Positions 54,098 to 62,881 of a stretch of DNA of 64,000 bases are shown in pieces. The first letter of the stretch is position 1. Each line of letters starts with the position of its first letter. Below the pieces are notes generated by a model. That model searched no databases. It was not told where the DNA came from and worked only from the letters and a program-made list of their open reading frames with translations. A program made the position numbers and the translations under genes. Location: assembly GCA_001464695.1 (NCBI GenBank), contig LNDQ01000120.1:62001-126000 (forward strand), in the 5' to 3' direction. This DNA is from Betaproteobacteria bacterium Ga0077523. Its GTDB lineage: Bacteria > Pseudomonadota > Gammaproteobacteria > Burkholderiales > Ga0077523.

Positions 54098-54588
54098 GAG
54101 CGTATCTGGCGCGCGCACTGCTGGCCGCACTGGTCGCACTGGTCGCGGTCGATGCACGCGCGATCGTCGAGATCGACGAGCCCGCCCCACCGCTCAGGGG
54201 CACGCTGCTGTCGGGTGACAGATTCGATCTCGCCGCCTACAAGGGCAAGGTGGTGCTCGTGAACTTCTACTCGAGCTACTGCCGCCATTGCGCGCTGGAG
54301 ATCGGATCGATCGAGACCTATCGCGACGACATGAAGGATCGCGGATTCGAAGTGCTCGTGATCGCGATCGACCGCGCCGCAGACAAGGACCGTGTCGCCC
54401 ACGCGTTGAGCACCTACAACCTCCAGGGCGCAATGGCGGCCGAGCTCGAGGAAAGCGGCTTCGAACGCACCTATCCCACGCCCACCGCCTTCGTCATCGA
54501 CCGCGAAGGCGTCGTGCGCGCCAAGCTGTGGGGCGCGAAGACGCTGCCGCGCATGCGCGAACTGATGACGCCGTTCCTCGGCAAGTGA
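54094..54588 (+). CDS. TlpA-like periplasmic thioredoxin-fold protein
   Basis: The protein has 164 residues from GTG 54094. It has an amino-terminal signal peptide or anchor (LARALLAALVALVAVDARA) and a thioredoxin-like domain with the active site FYSSYCRHCALEIG (CxxC) and the cis-Pro region YPTPTAFVIDREG. AhpC/TSA-TlpA type redoxins reduce or protect periplasmic thiols. The gene overlaps both neighbours by 4 bases (GTGA at each end). Confidence 0.87.
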   Translation: MRAYLARALLAALVALVAVDARAIVEIDEPAPPLRGTLLSGDRFDLAAYKGKVVLVNFYSSYCRHCALEIGSIETYRDDMKDRGFEVLVIAIDRAADKDRVAHALSTYNLQGAMAAELEESGFERTYPTPTAFVIDREGVVRAKLWGAKTLPRMRELMTPFLGK

Positions 54589-55172
54589 GCCCGCTCATCA
54601 ACGCGGGGGCATCGACGCTGCTGATCGTGGACGTGCAGGCACGGCTGCTGCCGGCGATCCACGAGGGGCCGCGGGTGCTCGCCAACTGCATCTGGCTCGT
54701 GGAGGTTGCCCGAAGACTCGAAGTGCCGGTCATCGCTTCCGAGCAGTATCCGCAGGGCCTCGGTCACACGGCCCCCGAACTTGCAGCGGTGCTGCCGGCG
54801 GACAGCATCCGGACCAAGATTCACTTCTCCTGCGTCGCCGATGGCTGCTTCGACGACGTCGGAGTGATCCGGAGGCCCCAGATCGTGATCGCGGGCACCG
54901 AAGCGCACGTCTGCGTATTGCAGACTGCACTCGATCTCGCCGCTCTCGGCACCCAGGTCTTCGTCGTCGCCGACGCCGTCGGCTCGCGGCGCGCGGAAGA
55001 TCGAGAGCTGGCGCTCGCCCGCTTCCGCCAGCACGGCATCGACGTGGTTTCGCGCGAGATGGTGGCGTTCGAGTGGTTGCATCGGGCGGGTTCCGACGTG
55101 TTTCGGGAGGTTAGTCGCGAGTTTCTTCGCCCCCATCCCGGCCTTCCCCCGCCGTCGCGGGGGAAGGAGTGA
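54585..55172 (+). CDS. Isochorismatase-family cysteine hydrolase
   Basis: The protein has 195 residues from GTG 54585. The catalytic triad is Asp in TLLIVDVQARLLPAI, Lys in SIRTKIHFSC, and Cys in GTEAHVCVLQTALDLAALG, with the conserved cis-peptide before the Cys. It resembles YcaC-like hydrolases; the substrate is unknown. The last about 14 residues (RPHPGLPPPSRGKE) are read from a dispersed GC-rich repeat, so the natural end was probably just before. The stop overlaps the next gene's GTG. Confidence 0.87.
   Translation: MSPLINAGASTLLIVDVQARLLPAIHEGPRVLANCIWLVEVARRLEVPVIASEQYPQGLGHTAPELAAVLPADSIRTKIHFSCVADGCFDDVGVIRRPQIVIAGTEAHVCVLQTALDLAALGTQVFVVADAVGSRRAEDRELALARFRQHGIDVVSREMVAFEWLHRAGSDVFREVSREFLRPHPGLPPPSRGKE
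55130..55168. repeat. Hairpin repeat type D at the isochorismatase 3' end
   Basis: CCCCCATCCCGG followed by a perfect 11-base hairpin, CCTTCCCCCGC / GCGGGGGAAGG (55142-55167), with a 4-base loop. This looks like a common proteobacterial intergenic repeat. It supplies the last residues and stop of the preceding gene and lies against the next start. Confidence 0.75.
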
Positions 55173-56074
55173 TCACGGCCACGGGAGCGGTGAACTTGCG
55201 TGACGAACAAGGCTACATCCCGGTCGACGGTCATCGTGTTTGGTACCGCCGTGTCGGCAGCGGTGGCACGCCGCTGCTCCTGCTCCACGGTGGACCCGGT
55301 GCCGGTCACGACTACCTCGAGCCGCTCGAAGGGCTCGCGCGCGAACGCGAGGTCGTCTTCTTCGATCAACTGGGTTGCGGCCGCTCCGACCGACCCGACG
55401 ACCGTTCCCTCTGGCGCATCGAGCGTTTCGTGCGCGAAATCGACACCGTGCGCGCCGCGCTCGGCCTCGAGCGCATCCATCTGCTCGGGCAATCGTGGGG
55501 CGGCTGGCTCGGCATCGAGTACCTGCTCTCGCAGCCGCGCGGCATCGTCAGCGCGACCCTTGCCAGCACCTCGGCCAGCATCCCGCAGTTCGTGGCCGAA
55601 GCGAACCGCCTCAAGGCGCAACTGCCGCCGGAGATGGTGGCGGTGATGCAGCGCTGCGAAGCGGCCGGCGACTGGCGCAACCCGCAATACGAAGCGGCGG
55701 TCATGGAATTCTATCGACGCCACCTCTGCCGTCTCGATCCATGGCCCGACGCGCTGCTGCGCAGCGTGCGCAATCTCGACGCGAACGCCGTCTACGAAAC
55801 GATGAACGGCCCGAACGAGTTCATCGTGATCGGCAACCTGCGCGAGTGGGATCGCATCGCGCGCCTGGCCGAGATCCGCGTGCCGACTCTCATCACCGTG
55901 GGGCGGTTCGACGAGATCCCGCCGGTCTGCGCGGACACCATGTGCCGCGGCATCGCCGGCTCACGCGTGGTCGTGTTCGAGCAAAGCGGACACACCGCCC
56001 ATCTGGAGGAAACCGAACGCTATCTGCAGGTGGTGGGGGCTTTCCTGCGGGACGTCGAACGGTCCATCAGCTAG
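55169..56074 (+). CDS. Proline iminopeptidase-like alpha/beta hydrolase
   Basis: The protein has 301 residues from GTG 55169. It shows the PIP oxyanion block LLLLHGGPGAGHDYLEPL, FFDQLGCGRSDRPDDRSLWR, the nucleophile HLLGQSWGGWLGIEYL, Asp in TVGRFDEIPPVC, and His in SGHTAHLEETERYL. These features match S33 family peptidases. GTG 55169 has a purine-rich sequence only one base away, so TTG 55196, with GGGAG 8 bases upstream, is also possible. It closes the run of overlapping genes from 53126. Confidence 0.85.
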   Translation: MITATGAVNLRDEQGYIPVDGHRVWYRRVGSGGTPLLLLHGGPGAGHDYLEPLEGLAREREVVFFDQLGCGRSDRPDDRSLWRIERFVREIDTVRAALGLERIHLLGQSWGGWLGIEYLLSQPRGIVSATLASTSASIPQFVAEANRLKAQLPPEMVAVMQRCEAAGDWRNPQYEAAVMEFYRRHLCRLDPWPDALLRSVRNLDANAVYETMNGPNEFIVIGNLREWDRIARLAEIRVPTLITVGRFDEIPPVCADTMCRGIAGSRVVVFEQSGHTAHLEETERYLQVVGAFLRDVERSIS

Positions 56075-56097
56075 GGCCTGCGCTCCCGGGCGCGATT

Positions 56098-57552
56098 TCA
56101 TCGCGGCGGCGTCGCACCTGCCGCGATGCCCGCCACGGATTGCGTGCCCTGATCCGCGAGCGCCACCATGAACTGCTCGCGCGTGAGGCCGTTCAACAGC
56201 AACTCGCCGCGCTTCACGTCGATCTCGATGAGGTAGTTGGCACCCTTCAACCGCAGCGCTCCGTGCTGGGCCATCTGCTTCAACCGGCGATCGGCGAAAT
56301 GGTCGGCGAGCGCCTTCACCGCTTCCTGGTCGATTTTCTCGCCGGGCTTCGACAGCGCCGCATACGCCTTCGGCATCGACTGTTTCGCGAGCGCCAGGCG
56401 GGCCAGGCCCGGCGCAACCTCGATCGTGAACGTGCCCTGCAATCGTTCGACCCAGGCACTCGGCGATTGCGGTGCGCCGCCCGCACCGGCAGGCCCGAGC
56501 CCCAGATCGCCCGTGGCCGCAAATGCACCGTGCGGCGTTTCGACATCCATCTGTTTCAGTGCGAGCGACGGTGAGTGCGCGGCGATCGCTGCCAGCGCCT
56601 GGGTCACCAACACCATCGTCTTCTCGTTGCGTTCGGCGGCAGGCATGTCCGGGGCCAGTCGCGTGGTGCCGTCGAACAAGTCGGACAATGCCTTGCGATC
56701 GAGGCCGGACAATTCCACGTCCAGATTGGCGTTGCGGAACACCGGCTGGCGCTGTTCTCCGGTCATCATTTCGCCGCTGGCCGCACGCACGGTGTAACCG
56801 GCGAGCAGCGTCTTGCCCTGGTCCTTCTGGTAGCCGCCGAACGCCACGTCGCGCACCGCATAGCTGCCCAAGGGCGAGATGAGGCCCGCTTCGGCAATCG
56901 AGAGCGACGACGCGCCGGTCCAGTACAGGCTGTTCGGTCCGGTGGTCTTCCAGTCGACGTTGATGTTGAGACCGTCCAGGTGACCGCTGCCCGCGGGCGT
57001 GTCGAGAGCCAGCCGCGGCATCGTCACCATGCCACGCACCTGATCCGCGGCCGGATGCCCGATACTGCCCGAAAGGCCGCCCCAGACCACCTTGCCGCTC
57101 GATTGGTCCTGAGGCGACTTCTCGAATGCAGGCGACGCCACATCCGTATGCGAAGTGCCGTCGAAACCGACGACGGTCACCAGCGAGAGCGGCGGGCGGC
57201 CCTCGAAATAGTAGGCGATGGCGGGACGCGCCGCTTCCGGCCAGCGCACCGTGGTGACGATGCGACTCATGCCGAACGCGAGGCTCGGACCGTGATCGAT
57301 GCTGTGCTCCAGTTCGAATGCGAGCCGCTGCGAACCCCGCACCGCCACGCGCGTGATGGCGTGCGACTTCAAGGTGCCACGTTCGTAGGTCACGACGCTG
57401 AGGTCGAACGGCATCGCGGGGTCGGCCGACACCTGCGCCGCATACTCGCGGAAGCTCGCTTCGGTGTGCGACGCGCCCCACCACGTGACGCCGGCCCAGG
57501 AGGTTCCGGCCGCAGCGATGACCAGTCCGATGCCGATGAGTACCTTGTTCAT
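56098..57552 (-). CDS. DUF945 (YdgA-family) protein
   Basis: The protein has 484 residues from ATG 57552. It has a hydrophobic amino-terminal signal or anchor (MNKVLIGIGLVIAAAGTSWAG) and a long beta-rich body with repeats of the DUF945 kind (YERGTLKSHAITRV, GGYQKDQGKTLLAGYTVRA, LLLNGLTREQFMVAL). The function of this family is unknown. It is convergent with the iminopeptidase (23 bases apart). Confidence 0.82.
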   Translation of the reverse strand: MNKVLIGIGLVIAAAGTSWAGVTWWGASHTEASFREYAAQVSADPAMPFDLSVVTYERGTLKSHAITRVAVRGSQRLAFELEHSIDHGPSLAFGMSRIVTTVRWPEAARPAIAYYFEGRPPLSLVTVVGFDGTSHTDVASPAFEKSPQDQSSGKVVWGGLSGSIGHPAADQVRGMVTMPRLALDTPAGSGHLDGLNINVDWKTTGPNSLYWTGASSLSIAEAGLISPLGSYAVRDVAFGGYQKDQGKTLLAGYTVRAASGEMMTGEQRQPVFRNANLDVELSGLDRKALSDLFDGTTRLAPDMPAAERNEKTMVLVTQALAAIAAHSPSLALKQMDVETPHGAFAATGDLGLGPAGAGGAPQSPSAWVERLQGTFTIEVAPGLARLALAKQSMPKAYAALSKPGEKIDQEAVKALADHFADRRLKQMAQHGALRLKGANYLIEIDVKRGELLLNGLTREQFMVALADQGTQSVAGIAAGATPPR

Positions 57553-57775
57553 GTGCCCGCCCAACGGATGCGATGCGGTCCGGGGTGCGAAAACCGGGCC
57601 AGACGAGATCGGCACGATGACGTTTCACCGGCCCTTGGAACATGCCATTGTTCGGACTCGTGATTGCCGCAAGGTACCCGCGGCGAACCTCCCGAACCGG
57701 AAGGATTCGGCGCAGTCCGGGCCCGGGTGGTGGCTGGATCCGACGATGCCGCAAAACAACCGAAACCGACGCTGC

Positions 57776-58546
57776 TCAGAACCAGATCTCCATCCGCAGG
57801 CGACGCGCATCGCGCGGCGGCTCCGTCGCGGGGACGCGGTACGCCTCGCGCCGATGGATGAGCCACGCGACGTGAGCGAGCACGCATGCGTCGAGGATGT
57901 CGTCGACACCCACCGCCGTGCCGCCGAGGACGTACCGCGCCGTCATCGCGTCGGGCAGGCGCTCGCCGAACACTTCCCGCAGCAGGCGCACGCGTTCCTG
58001 TCGACCGGCTTCGGTGTGCTTGCGCGACGTGAGCGGGCGCCCGCTATTCAGGTGGCGAAACGCCAATTCGGGATGGGCTTCGCAGATGCGGTCCTGCACC
58101 GCAGGGGTCAGCATCGCGTCCACTTCGCGGATGCGCGGCTGGATGTTGAACGACTGGATCGACAGCCCGCCGCCCTGGCGGCGCATGGCCTCGGCGTGAT
58201 CGTGGGCGTCCAGCGCAGCACGGGCCGGAGGGCTGAAGATGCTCGACGTCCAGCCGGGCCCGAGCAGCGTGCGCGCATCGCCATCGCACCGGCGCCCGCC
58301 GGGCACGAAACGATCGGGCAAGCCGATCGGCATGTCGACGGCCGTGATCACGGGCTGATCGTCCAGTTCGACGACTTCCTGGAAGTGCCGGCACAGCCGC
58401 ACGTCCATGGCCACCGGGTGGCGCGTCTCGCTGCGGTAGCGGGCGAGCACGACCAGCCAGCCGCCACGGCAGCCGTCCACGCCGGCATACGGACGAACGT
58501 CCGGTTCGCCCGAGCCCGGGGATCTCGCGGAAAGTCGGTCCTGCAT
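57776..58546 (-). CDS. DUF429 family protein
   Basis: The protein has 256 residues. The DUF429 signature begins YAGVDGCRGGWLVVLARYRS, and later blocks include AVDMPIGLPDRFVPGGRRCD, RQGGGLSIQSFNI and VDDILDACVLAHVAWLIHRR. These proteins have an RNase H-like fold with conserved acidic residues (Asp in GVDG, Asp in AVDMP), but no activity is established. It is divergent from the M23 peptidase gene with 29 bases between. Confidence 0.85.
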   Translation of the reverse strand: MQDRLSARSPGSGEPDVRPYAGVDGCRGGWLVVLARYRSETRHPVAMDVRLCRHFQEVVELDDQPVITAVDMPIGLPDRFVPGGRRCDGDARTLLGPGWTSSIFSPPARAALDAHDHAEAMRRQGGGLSIQSFNIQPRIREVDAMLTPAVQDRICEAHPELAFRHLNSGRPLTSRKHTEAGRQERVRLLREVFGERLPDAMTARYVLGGTAVGVDDILDACVLAHVAWLIHRREAYRVPATEPPRDARRLRMEIWF

Positions 58547-58575
58547 GACCCGATCATACGTCGGGCGCCACCGGC

Positions 58576-59523
58576 ATGATCGTGGTGATCCTGGTCGCGG
58601 TAATGCAGGTGGCGCTGCCGATCGCTGCCCTGGTGTGGCTCGGTCGCACGAACTTCACGAGCCGATCCGAAACGGTCGCGCTGGCATGTCTCGCCGGCGC
58701 CTGGCTGATCGCCATCGCCCTTGCCGGTTTCTGGTTCGTCCTGCCGCGCTGGTTGCTGTGGGTGTACGGTCTCGCGTGGGCGTTCGTCAGCACGAGAGCG
58801 TGGACTCGCACCCGTCGCCAGGTTATCTGGCCGGTGAAGAACACGGCGCGTGTGCGTACCGTCTTCATCGCCCTGGCAACACTGGCCTGCGTCGCGTTGT
58901 GCGCTGAAGCGCTGACGGGTCGACGCGCCCCGGGTACGGACCTGGTTGACCTCGACTTTCCGCTGCGCGACGGTCGCTTCCTGGTGGCCAATGGCGGCAG
59001 CACGGCCCTCGTCAACGCGCACCTGGACACACTTCACGATCCCCGCTTCGCGCCGGTGCGCGGGCAATCCTATGCGCTCGACATCGTCGAGGTGAACGCG
59101 TTCGGCGTGCGGGCGTCGGTTCCGCTACCGAGCGATCCGGCGCGCTACGTCATCTTCGGTCGGCCGGTGCATGCTCCTTGCGCAGGCGTGGTGTCGCAGA
59201 TCGAGAACACCTTGCCCGACCTGTCGCCACCGCACACGGACGCTCGCAATCCGGCCGGCAATCGTGTGATCATCGATTGCGGCGGCTTCACCGTGCTGCT
59301 GGCCCATCTCAAGCGCGGCAGCGTCACGGTGACAGGCGGACAAAGAGTCGCTGCCGGCGCTATCGTCGGCGCCGTCGGGAACTCCGGCAACACGGACGAG
59401 CCTCACCTGCACGTGCATGCGCAGCGACCGGGCCGCGGCATCCTGCCGCTGGACGGTGAACCACTCGGCATGCGCTTTGGCGGCCGCTGGTACGTTCGCA
59501 ACGATCGCGTCCACGCACCCTGA
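58576..59523 (+). CDS. Membrane-anchored M23 (LytM) domain protein
   Basis: The protein has 315 residues with three or four hydrophobic spans in the first 110 residues (about 1-20, 35-60, 60-75, 92-112) and a carboxy-terminal LytM domain (about 155-300). The second zinc motif HLHVHAQRPGRG and GAIVGAVGNSGNTDEPHLHV are clear. The first, normally HxxxD, reads SYALDIVEV, so the histidine ligand is missing and catalysis is doubtful. It is followed by the LprI-type gene after 14 bases. Confidence 0.8.
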   Translation: MIVVILVAVMQVALPIAALVWLGRTNFTSRSETVALACLAGAWLIAIALAGFWFVLPRWLLWVYGLAWAFVSTRAWTRTRRQVIWPVKNTARVRTVFIALATLACVALCAEALTGRRAPGTDLVDLDFPLRDGRFLVANGGSTALVNAHLDTLHDPRFAPVRGQSYALDIVEVNAFGVRASVPLPSDPARYVIFGRPVHAPCAGVVSQIENTLPDLSPPHTDARNPAGNRVIIDCGGFTVLLAHLKRGSVTVTGGQRVAAGAIVGAVGNSGNTDEPHLHVHAQRPGRGILPLDGEPLGMRFGGRWYVRNDRVHAP

Positions 59524-59537
59524 AGGAGACCCTTTCG

Positions 59538-60284
59538 ATGCATCGAATCGCTGTCGTAGCGAGCGTGATCGCAGCCTGGTTCGCATGCGGCATGGCGCAA
59601 GCCGCCACGCCGAGCTTCGTGTGCACCAAGGCGAAGAGCTGGGTCGAAATCACCGTCTGCGGTTCGGAGCGGCTGTCCGAACTCGACCTGCAGCTTGCCG
59701 TCGCCTACGCGCGCCTGCTGAAGGTGGTGAGCGGGCCTGGCCGCAAGTCGCTCGAAGCGGAGCAGCGCACCTGGTGGGCGAGCCGCAACGACTGCCGCAA
59801 GGCGAGTGAGCCGATCGCGTGCCTCGAAGGCCGTTATGAACGGCAGATCACCACGCTCGAATCGCGTCCGGACTATCCGGGCGAAGCGGTCGCGAAGAAC
59901 GTCGAACTGCCCCCGGAATCGATCGCCAATGCCGGTCGCGGCTGGACCCGCGAACTGTCGAAGTACCAGCGCGCGCTGCGCGCGTGCCGCGAGGAAGCCG
60001 CCGTGGCAATCGGGAAGGTCCTGGTAGCCTGGCCGACGGGCGACGACGAATCCTCAGTGGGGACGCGCCTGGTGGACTGGAATCTCAAGGAGTGGGTCTG
60101 CGTGGCCCACGCCGACGGTCACAAGGTGTACCGCTTCGAAGCGCGCGATCCGCAGGAAGAGTTGCCGCCCTCAGGCCCGGTCTACCACCTCGGCGCGAAG
60201 GCCCCGCCAGGCTGCAAGACGGCGACGCAGGTGCTCGACATCAACGGCAAGGCTGCGGGCTGGATCAGCGAAGCCGACTGCTAG
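59538..60284 (+). CDS. LprI/DUF1311 domain secreted protein
   Basis: The protein has 248 residues. Signal peptide VVASVIAAWFACGMAQAA. The DUF1311 (lysozyme-inhibitor LprI-like) domain spans about 28-105, with cysteine pairs in FVCTKAKSWVEITVCGSERL and NDCRKASEPIACLEGRY, and the aromatic EAEQRTWWASRN. The remaining 140 residues have four more cysteines and no recognised family. ATG 59538 has AAGGAG upstream. Inhibition of lysozyme is a family suggestion, not shown here. Confidence 0.8.
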   Translation: MHRIAVVASVIAAWFACGMAQAATPSFVCTKAKSWVEITVCGSERLSELDLQLAVAYARLLKVVSGPGRKSLEAEQRTWWASRNDCRKASEPIACLEGRYERQITTLESRPDYPGEAVAKNVELPPESIANAGRGWTRELSKYQRALRACREEAAVAIGKVLVAWPTGDDESSVGTRLVDWNLKEWVCVAHADGHKVYRFEARDPQEELPPSGPVYHLGAKAPPGCKTATQVLDINGKAAGWISEADC

Positions 60285-60322
60285 CCCTGGTGGACCAGGG
60301 CCCTTTGACACGTAGAACGGCC

Positions 60323-61702
60323 CTAGAGCGATTCCAGAAACCGCAGCAACGCCGCGCGGTCCTCCTTCGCCATCGTGCGAAACGCCTCACGCGATACCGT
60401 CGCCTCGCCGCCGTGCCAGAAGATGGCCTCGGCAAGAGTGCGGGCGCGTCCGTCGTGCAGATAGGTTGCGACACCGTTGACCGTCTGCGTGAGTCCGATC
60501 CCCCACAAAGGCGTGGTGCGCCATTCGCTGCCGCTCGCGACGAAATCAGGGCGACGGTCCGCGAGCCCCTCACCCAGATCGTGCAGCAGCAGATCGGTGT
60601 AGGGACGGATCGTCTGATTCGATAGCGACGCATAGCCCGGTACCTCCGCCGTCTTCAATTCCGGCACGTGACAGACCGCGCAACGCGCCTCCGAAAACAC
60701 CTGTTCGCCGCGTTTCACATTCGGATCCTTCACGTCGCGGCGCGCCGGGACCGCAGTCGACTTGAGATGCGTCTCGACGGCCGCCCAGCGCACCTGCCCC
60801 AGTTCCGGCTTGCCGGCGGGCATCAGGTCGCGGCACGCCCCTTGTGGCCCGGGACAGTTCTGCTGCGGAAAATAGTCGCTGCTGACACCGATGTCGGCCG
60901 AGAACGCCGCGGCAATCTGCTGGCGCAAGGTGGAGTGTGTGGCCTTGTGGCCGAAGCGACCGATGCCTGCCCGCTTCTGGGCGTAGTCCCAGACCATGTT
61001 CGGACGGCCGCGAATGCCGTCGACCGGTGCACGCTCGGCGAGCGCGAGAATCACACTGTCAGGGACCGCATCGATGAGACCCGACCCCACGAGCGCGGGT
61101 GGCGTCCGCGGCGAGATCAGCAGTCCATCGCCGAACGGGCCGAAGTTGAGATTGCGGAACGACACCTCGGGTCGGCGCAACGCCACGGTCTCCCCATCGG
61201 CGAACGCGGCTGTCGACTCGATCCAGCGCACGTCGACGCTACCCTCTTCCGGCACGACGCGTTCGACGCCCTGCGTCTGCAACTGGTCGCCGTAGTTGGG
61301 ATCGGGCTCCGGACCGCCATACTCGTTGGTCCCCGGCAGGCTGAGGCGCACCACCATCGGATGAGCATCCGCGCCGCCGGCGATCGGTGCACCGCGACCA
61401 TTGCGTACGTGACAGTCACCGCACCCACGCGCGTTGAACGTCGGTCCCGCGCCCCACTCGCCTTGCTCGAACCAGAAGATGACCCAGCGCGTGTCGAAGA
61501 GCTCGTGACCGGTCTTGAAGCGCTTGCGCTGCTCCGCATCGAGCGCGGCGATCGGTTGCAGGTAAGCGCGCGGACTTGCATCCAGCACGGTAGCCTCGCC
61601 ACCGAGCAACGCAGCAGGATCGAGCGACGGCGCTTCGGCAGCACCGAGCGCGGCACTCAACACCGCCGCGCCAACCGTCCCGATCACCGCGCGCCGATGC
61701 AT
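60323..61702 (-). CDS. DUF1111 dihaem oxidoreductase-like protein
   Basis: The protein has 459 residues with a Sec-type leader (AVIGTVGAAVLSAALGAAEA). Two c-type haem motifs are visible, NARGCGDCHVRNGRG in the amino third and EARCAVCHVPELKTA in the carboxy third. It matches the DUF1111 (thiol oxidoreductase-like, CxxCH) family of periplasmic cytochromes. A peroxidase-like role is possible but not proven. Its neighbours give no pathway. Confidence 0.85.
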   Translation of the reverse strand: MHRRAVIGTVGAAVLSAALGAAEAPSLDPAALLGGEATVLDASPRAYLQPIAALDAEQRKRFKTGHELFDTRWVIFWFEQGEWGAGPTFNARGCGDCHVRNGRGAPIAGGADAHPMVVRLSLPGTNEYGGPEPDPNYGDQLQTQGVERVVPEEGSVDVRWIESTAAFADGETVALRRPEVSFRNLNFGPFGDGLLISPRTPPALVGSGLIDAVPDSVILALAERAPVDGIRGRPNMVWDYAQKRAGIGRFGHKATHSTLRQQIAAAFSADIGVSSDYFPQQNCPGPQGACRDLMPAGKPELGQVRWAAVETHLKSTAVPARRDVKDPNVKRGEQVFSEARCAVCHVPELKTAEVPGYASLSNQTIRPYTDLLLHDLGEGLADRRPDFVASGSEWRTTPLWGIGLTQTVNGVATYLHDGRARTLAEAIFWHGGEATVSREAFRTMAKEDRAALLRFLESL

Positions 61703-61758
61703 GCGGTCAGCCCGCGCTGGGCCTGCCCCCTGGGGGGAGAGGCCGCAGGCCTGTCGAG
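61697..61758 (+). repeat. Dispersed repeat type B, copy 2
   Basis: Between ilvE and the DUF1111 gene. It has GGGCCTGCCCCCTGGGGGGA then GAGGCCGCAGGCCTGTCGAG and ends GTCAT, matching 48268-48326. It overlaps the first codons of the DUF1111 gene by a few bases. Confidence 0.65.
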
Positions 61759-61773
61759 GGGGTCATAGGATTC

Positions 61774-62880
61774 CTATGCGACAGCGCGAGCGCGCGCCGG
61801 AACCTGCACGTCGATGATGCGCGTCCACCCGTACGGATCGGCGGCGCGGCCGTACTGGATATCGGTCAGCGCCCGGTAGAGAGTCTGAGCCACCGGTCCC
61901 GCGCGGCCGTCGCCGACCGCGTGGTCCGCGCCACGATGACCGATACGGCCGATCGGCACGATCACCGCCGCGGTGCCCATGCAGAACGCCTCGCTGATGC
62001 GACCCGCGTCGATGTCGGCGACGATTCCCTCCACATCTAGCCGCGCCTCGCGCACCGGATAACCAAGATCGGGCGCCAATCGCAGGATGGAATCGCGCGT
62101 GATGCCCGGCAGGATGCTGCCGGAGAGCGCGGGCGTCACGATCTCGCGGCCGTCGTAGACGAACGCCACGTTCATCGCACCCGCCTCCTCGATGTAGCGG
62201 CGTTCCACGGCATCGAGCCACAGGACTTGTTGGTAGCCGTTGGCGCGCGCCCGTTCGCTGGCCGCGAGGCTCGCCGCATAGTTGCCTGGTGTCTTTGCGG
62301 CACCGGTGCCGCCGCGTGCAGCACGGATGTGTTCCTCCGCCACCTGCACGCCCACCGGCTGAAAACCCGAGGCGAAGAACGGCCCGGCAGGGCTCAGCAC
62401 CACATAGTGAATGAACTCGCGTGCGGCACGCACTTCGAAAGTCGGTTCGGTGGCCGCCATCACCGGCCGCACGTAGAGCGAGGAGCCCTCACCCGTGGGC
62501 ACCCATTCGTGTTCGAGGCGCACCAGGGTCTCGATCGCCTCCACGAAGCTCTCCACCGGCAACGCCGGCATCGCCATGCGCTCCGCCGAACGATTGAAGC
62601 GCAGCGCATTGGCATCGGGCCGGAACAGGTTCACGCGCCCGTCCGGTCGCGCGTAGGCCTTCGTACCCTCGAAGATCGCCTGACCGGCGTGCAGGATCTG
62701 CGCACCGGGGTCGAGATCGAGCGGGCGTCGCGGCCCGATCGTGGCGTCGTGCCAGCCACGCGTTTCGTCCCATCGTTGCAGGAACATGCGGCGCGTGAAG
62801 ATGCGGCCGAAGGGCAGCGGGTCCGGCAAGCGGACCGGGCTCTGGTCCGACAGAGGTTCGATACGGATAGGCGTAGTCAC
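61774..62880 (-). CDS. ilvE: Branched-chain amino acid aminotransferase
   Basis: Fold-type IV PLP enzyme that transfers amino groups to the keto acids of Leu, Ile and Val, 368 residues. The PLP lysine region is GTGAAKTPGNYAASLAASER, the cofactor-binding EEAGAMNVAFVYDG and the substrate-side LYVRPVMAATEPTF are visible. GTG 62880 gives the family start and lies 1 base after the stop of the next upstream gene, so the two are coupled. Confidence 0.93.
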   Translation of the reverse strand: MTTPIRIEPLSDQSPVRLPDPLPFGRIFTRRMFLQRWDETRGWHDATIGPRRPLDLDPGAQILHAGQAIFEGTKAYARPDGRVNLFRPDANALRFNRSAERMAMPALPVESFVEAIETLVRLEHEWVPTGEGSSLYVRPVMAATEPTFEVRAAREFIHYVVLSPAGPFFASGFQPVGVQVAEEHIRAARGGTGAAKTPGNYAASLAASERARANGYQQVLWLDAVERRYIEEAGAMNVAFVYDGREIVTPALSGSILPGITRDSILRLAPDLGYPVREARLDVEGIVADIDAGRISEAFCMGTAAVIVPIGRIGHRGADHAVGDGRAGPVAQTLYRALTDIQYGRAADPYGWTRIIDVQVPARARAVA

Positions 62881-62881
62881 G

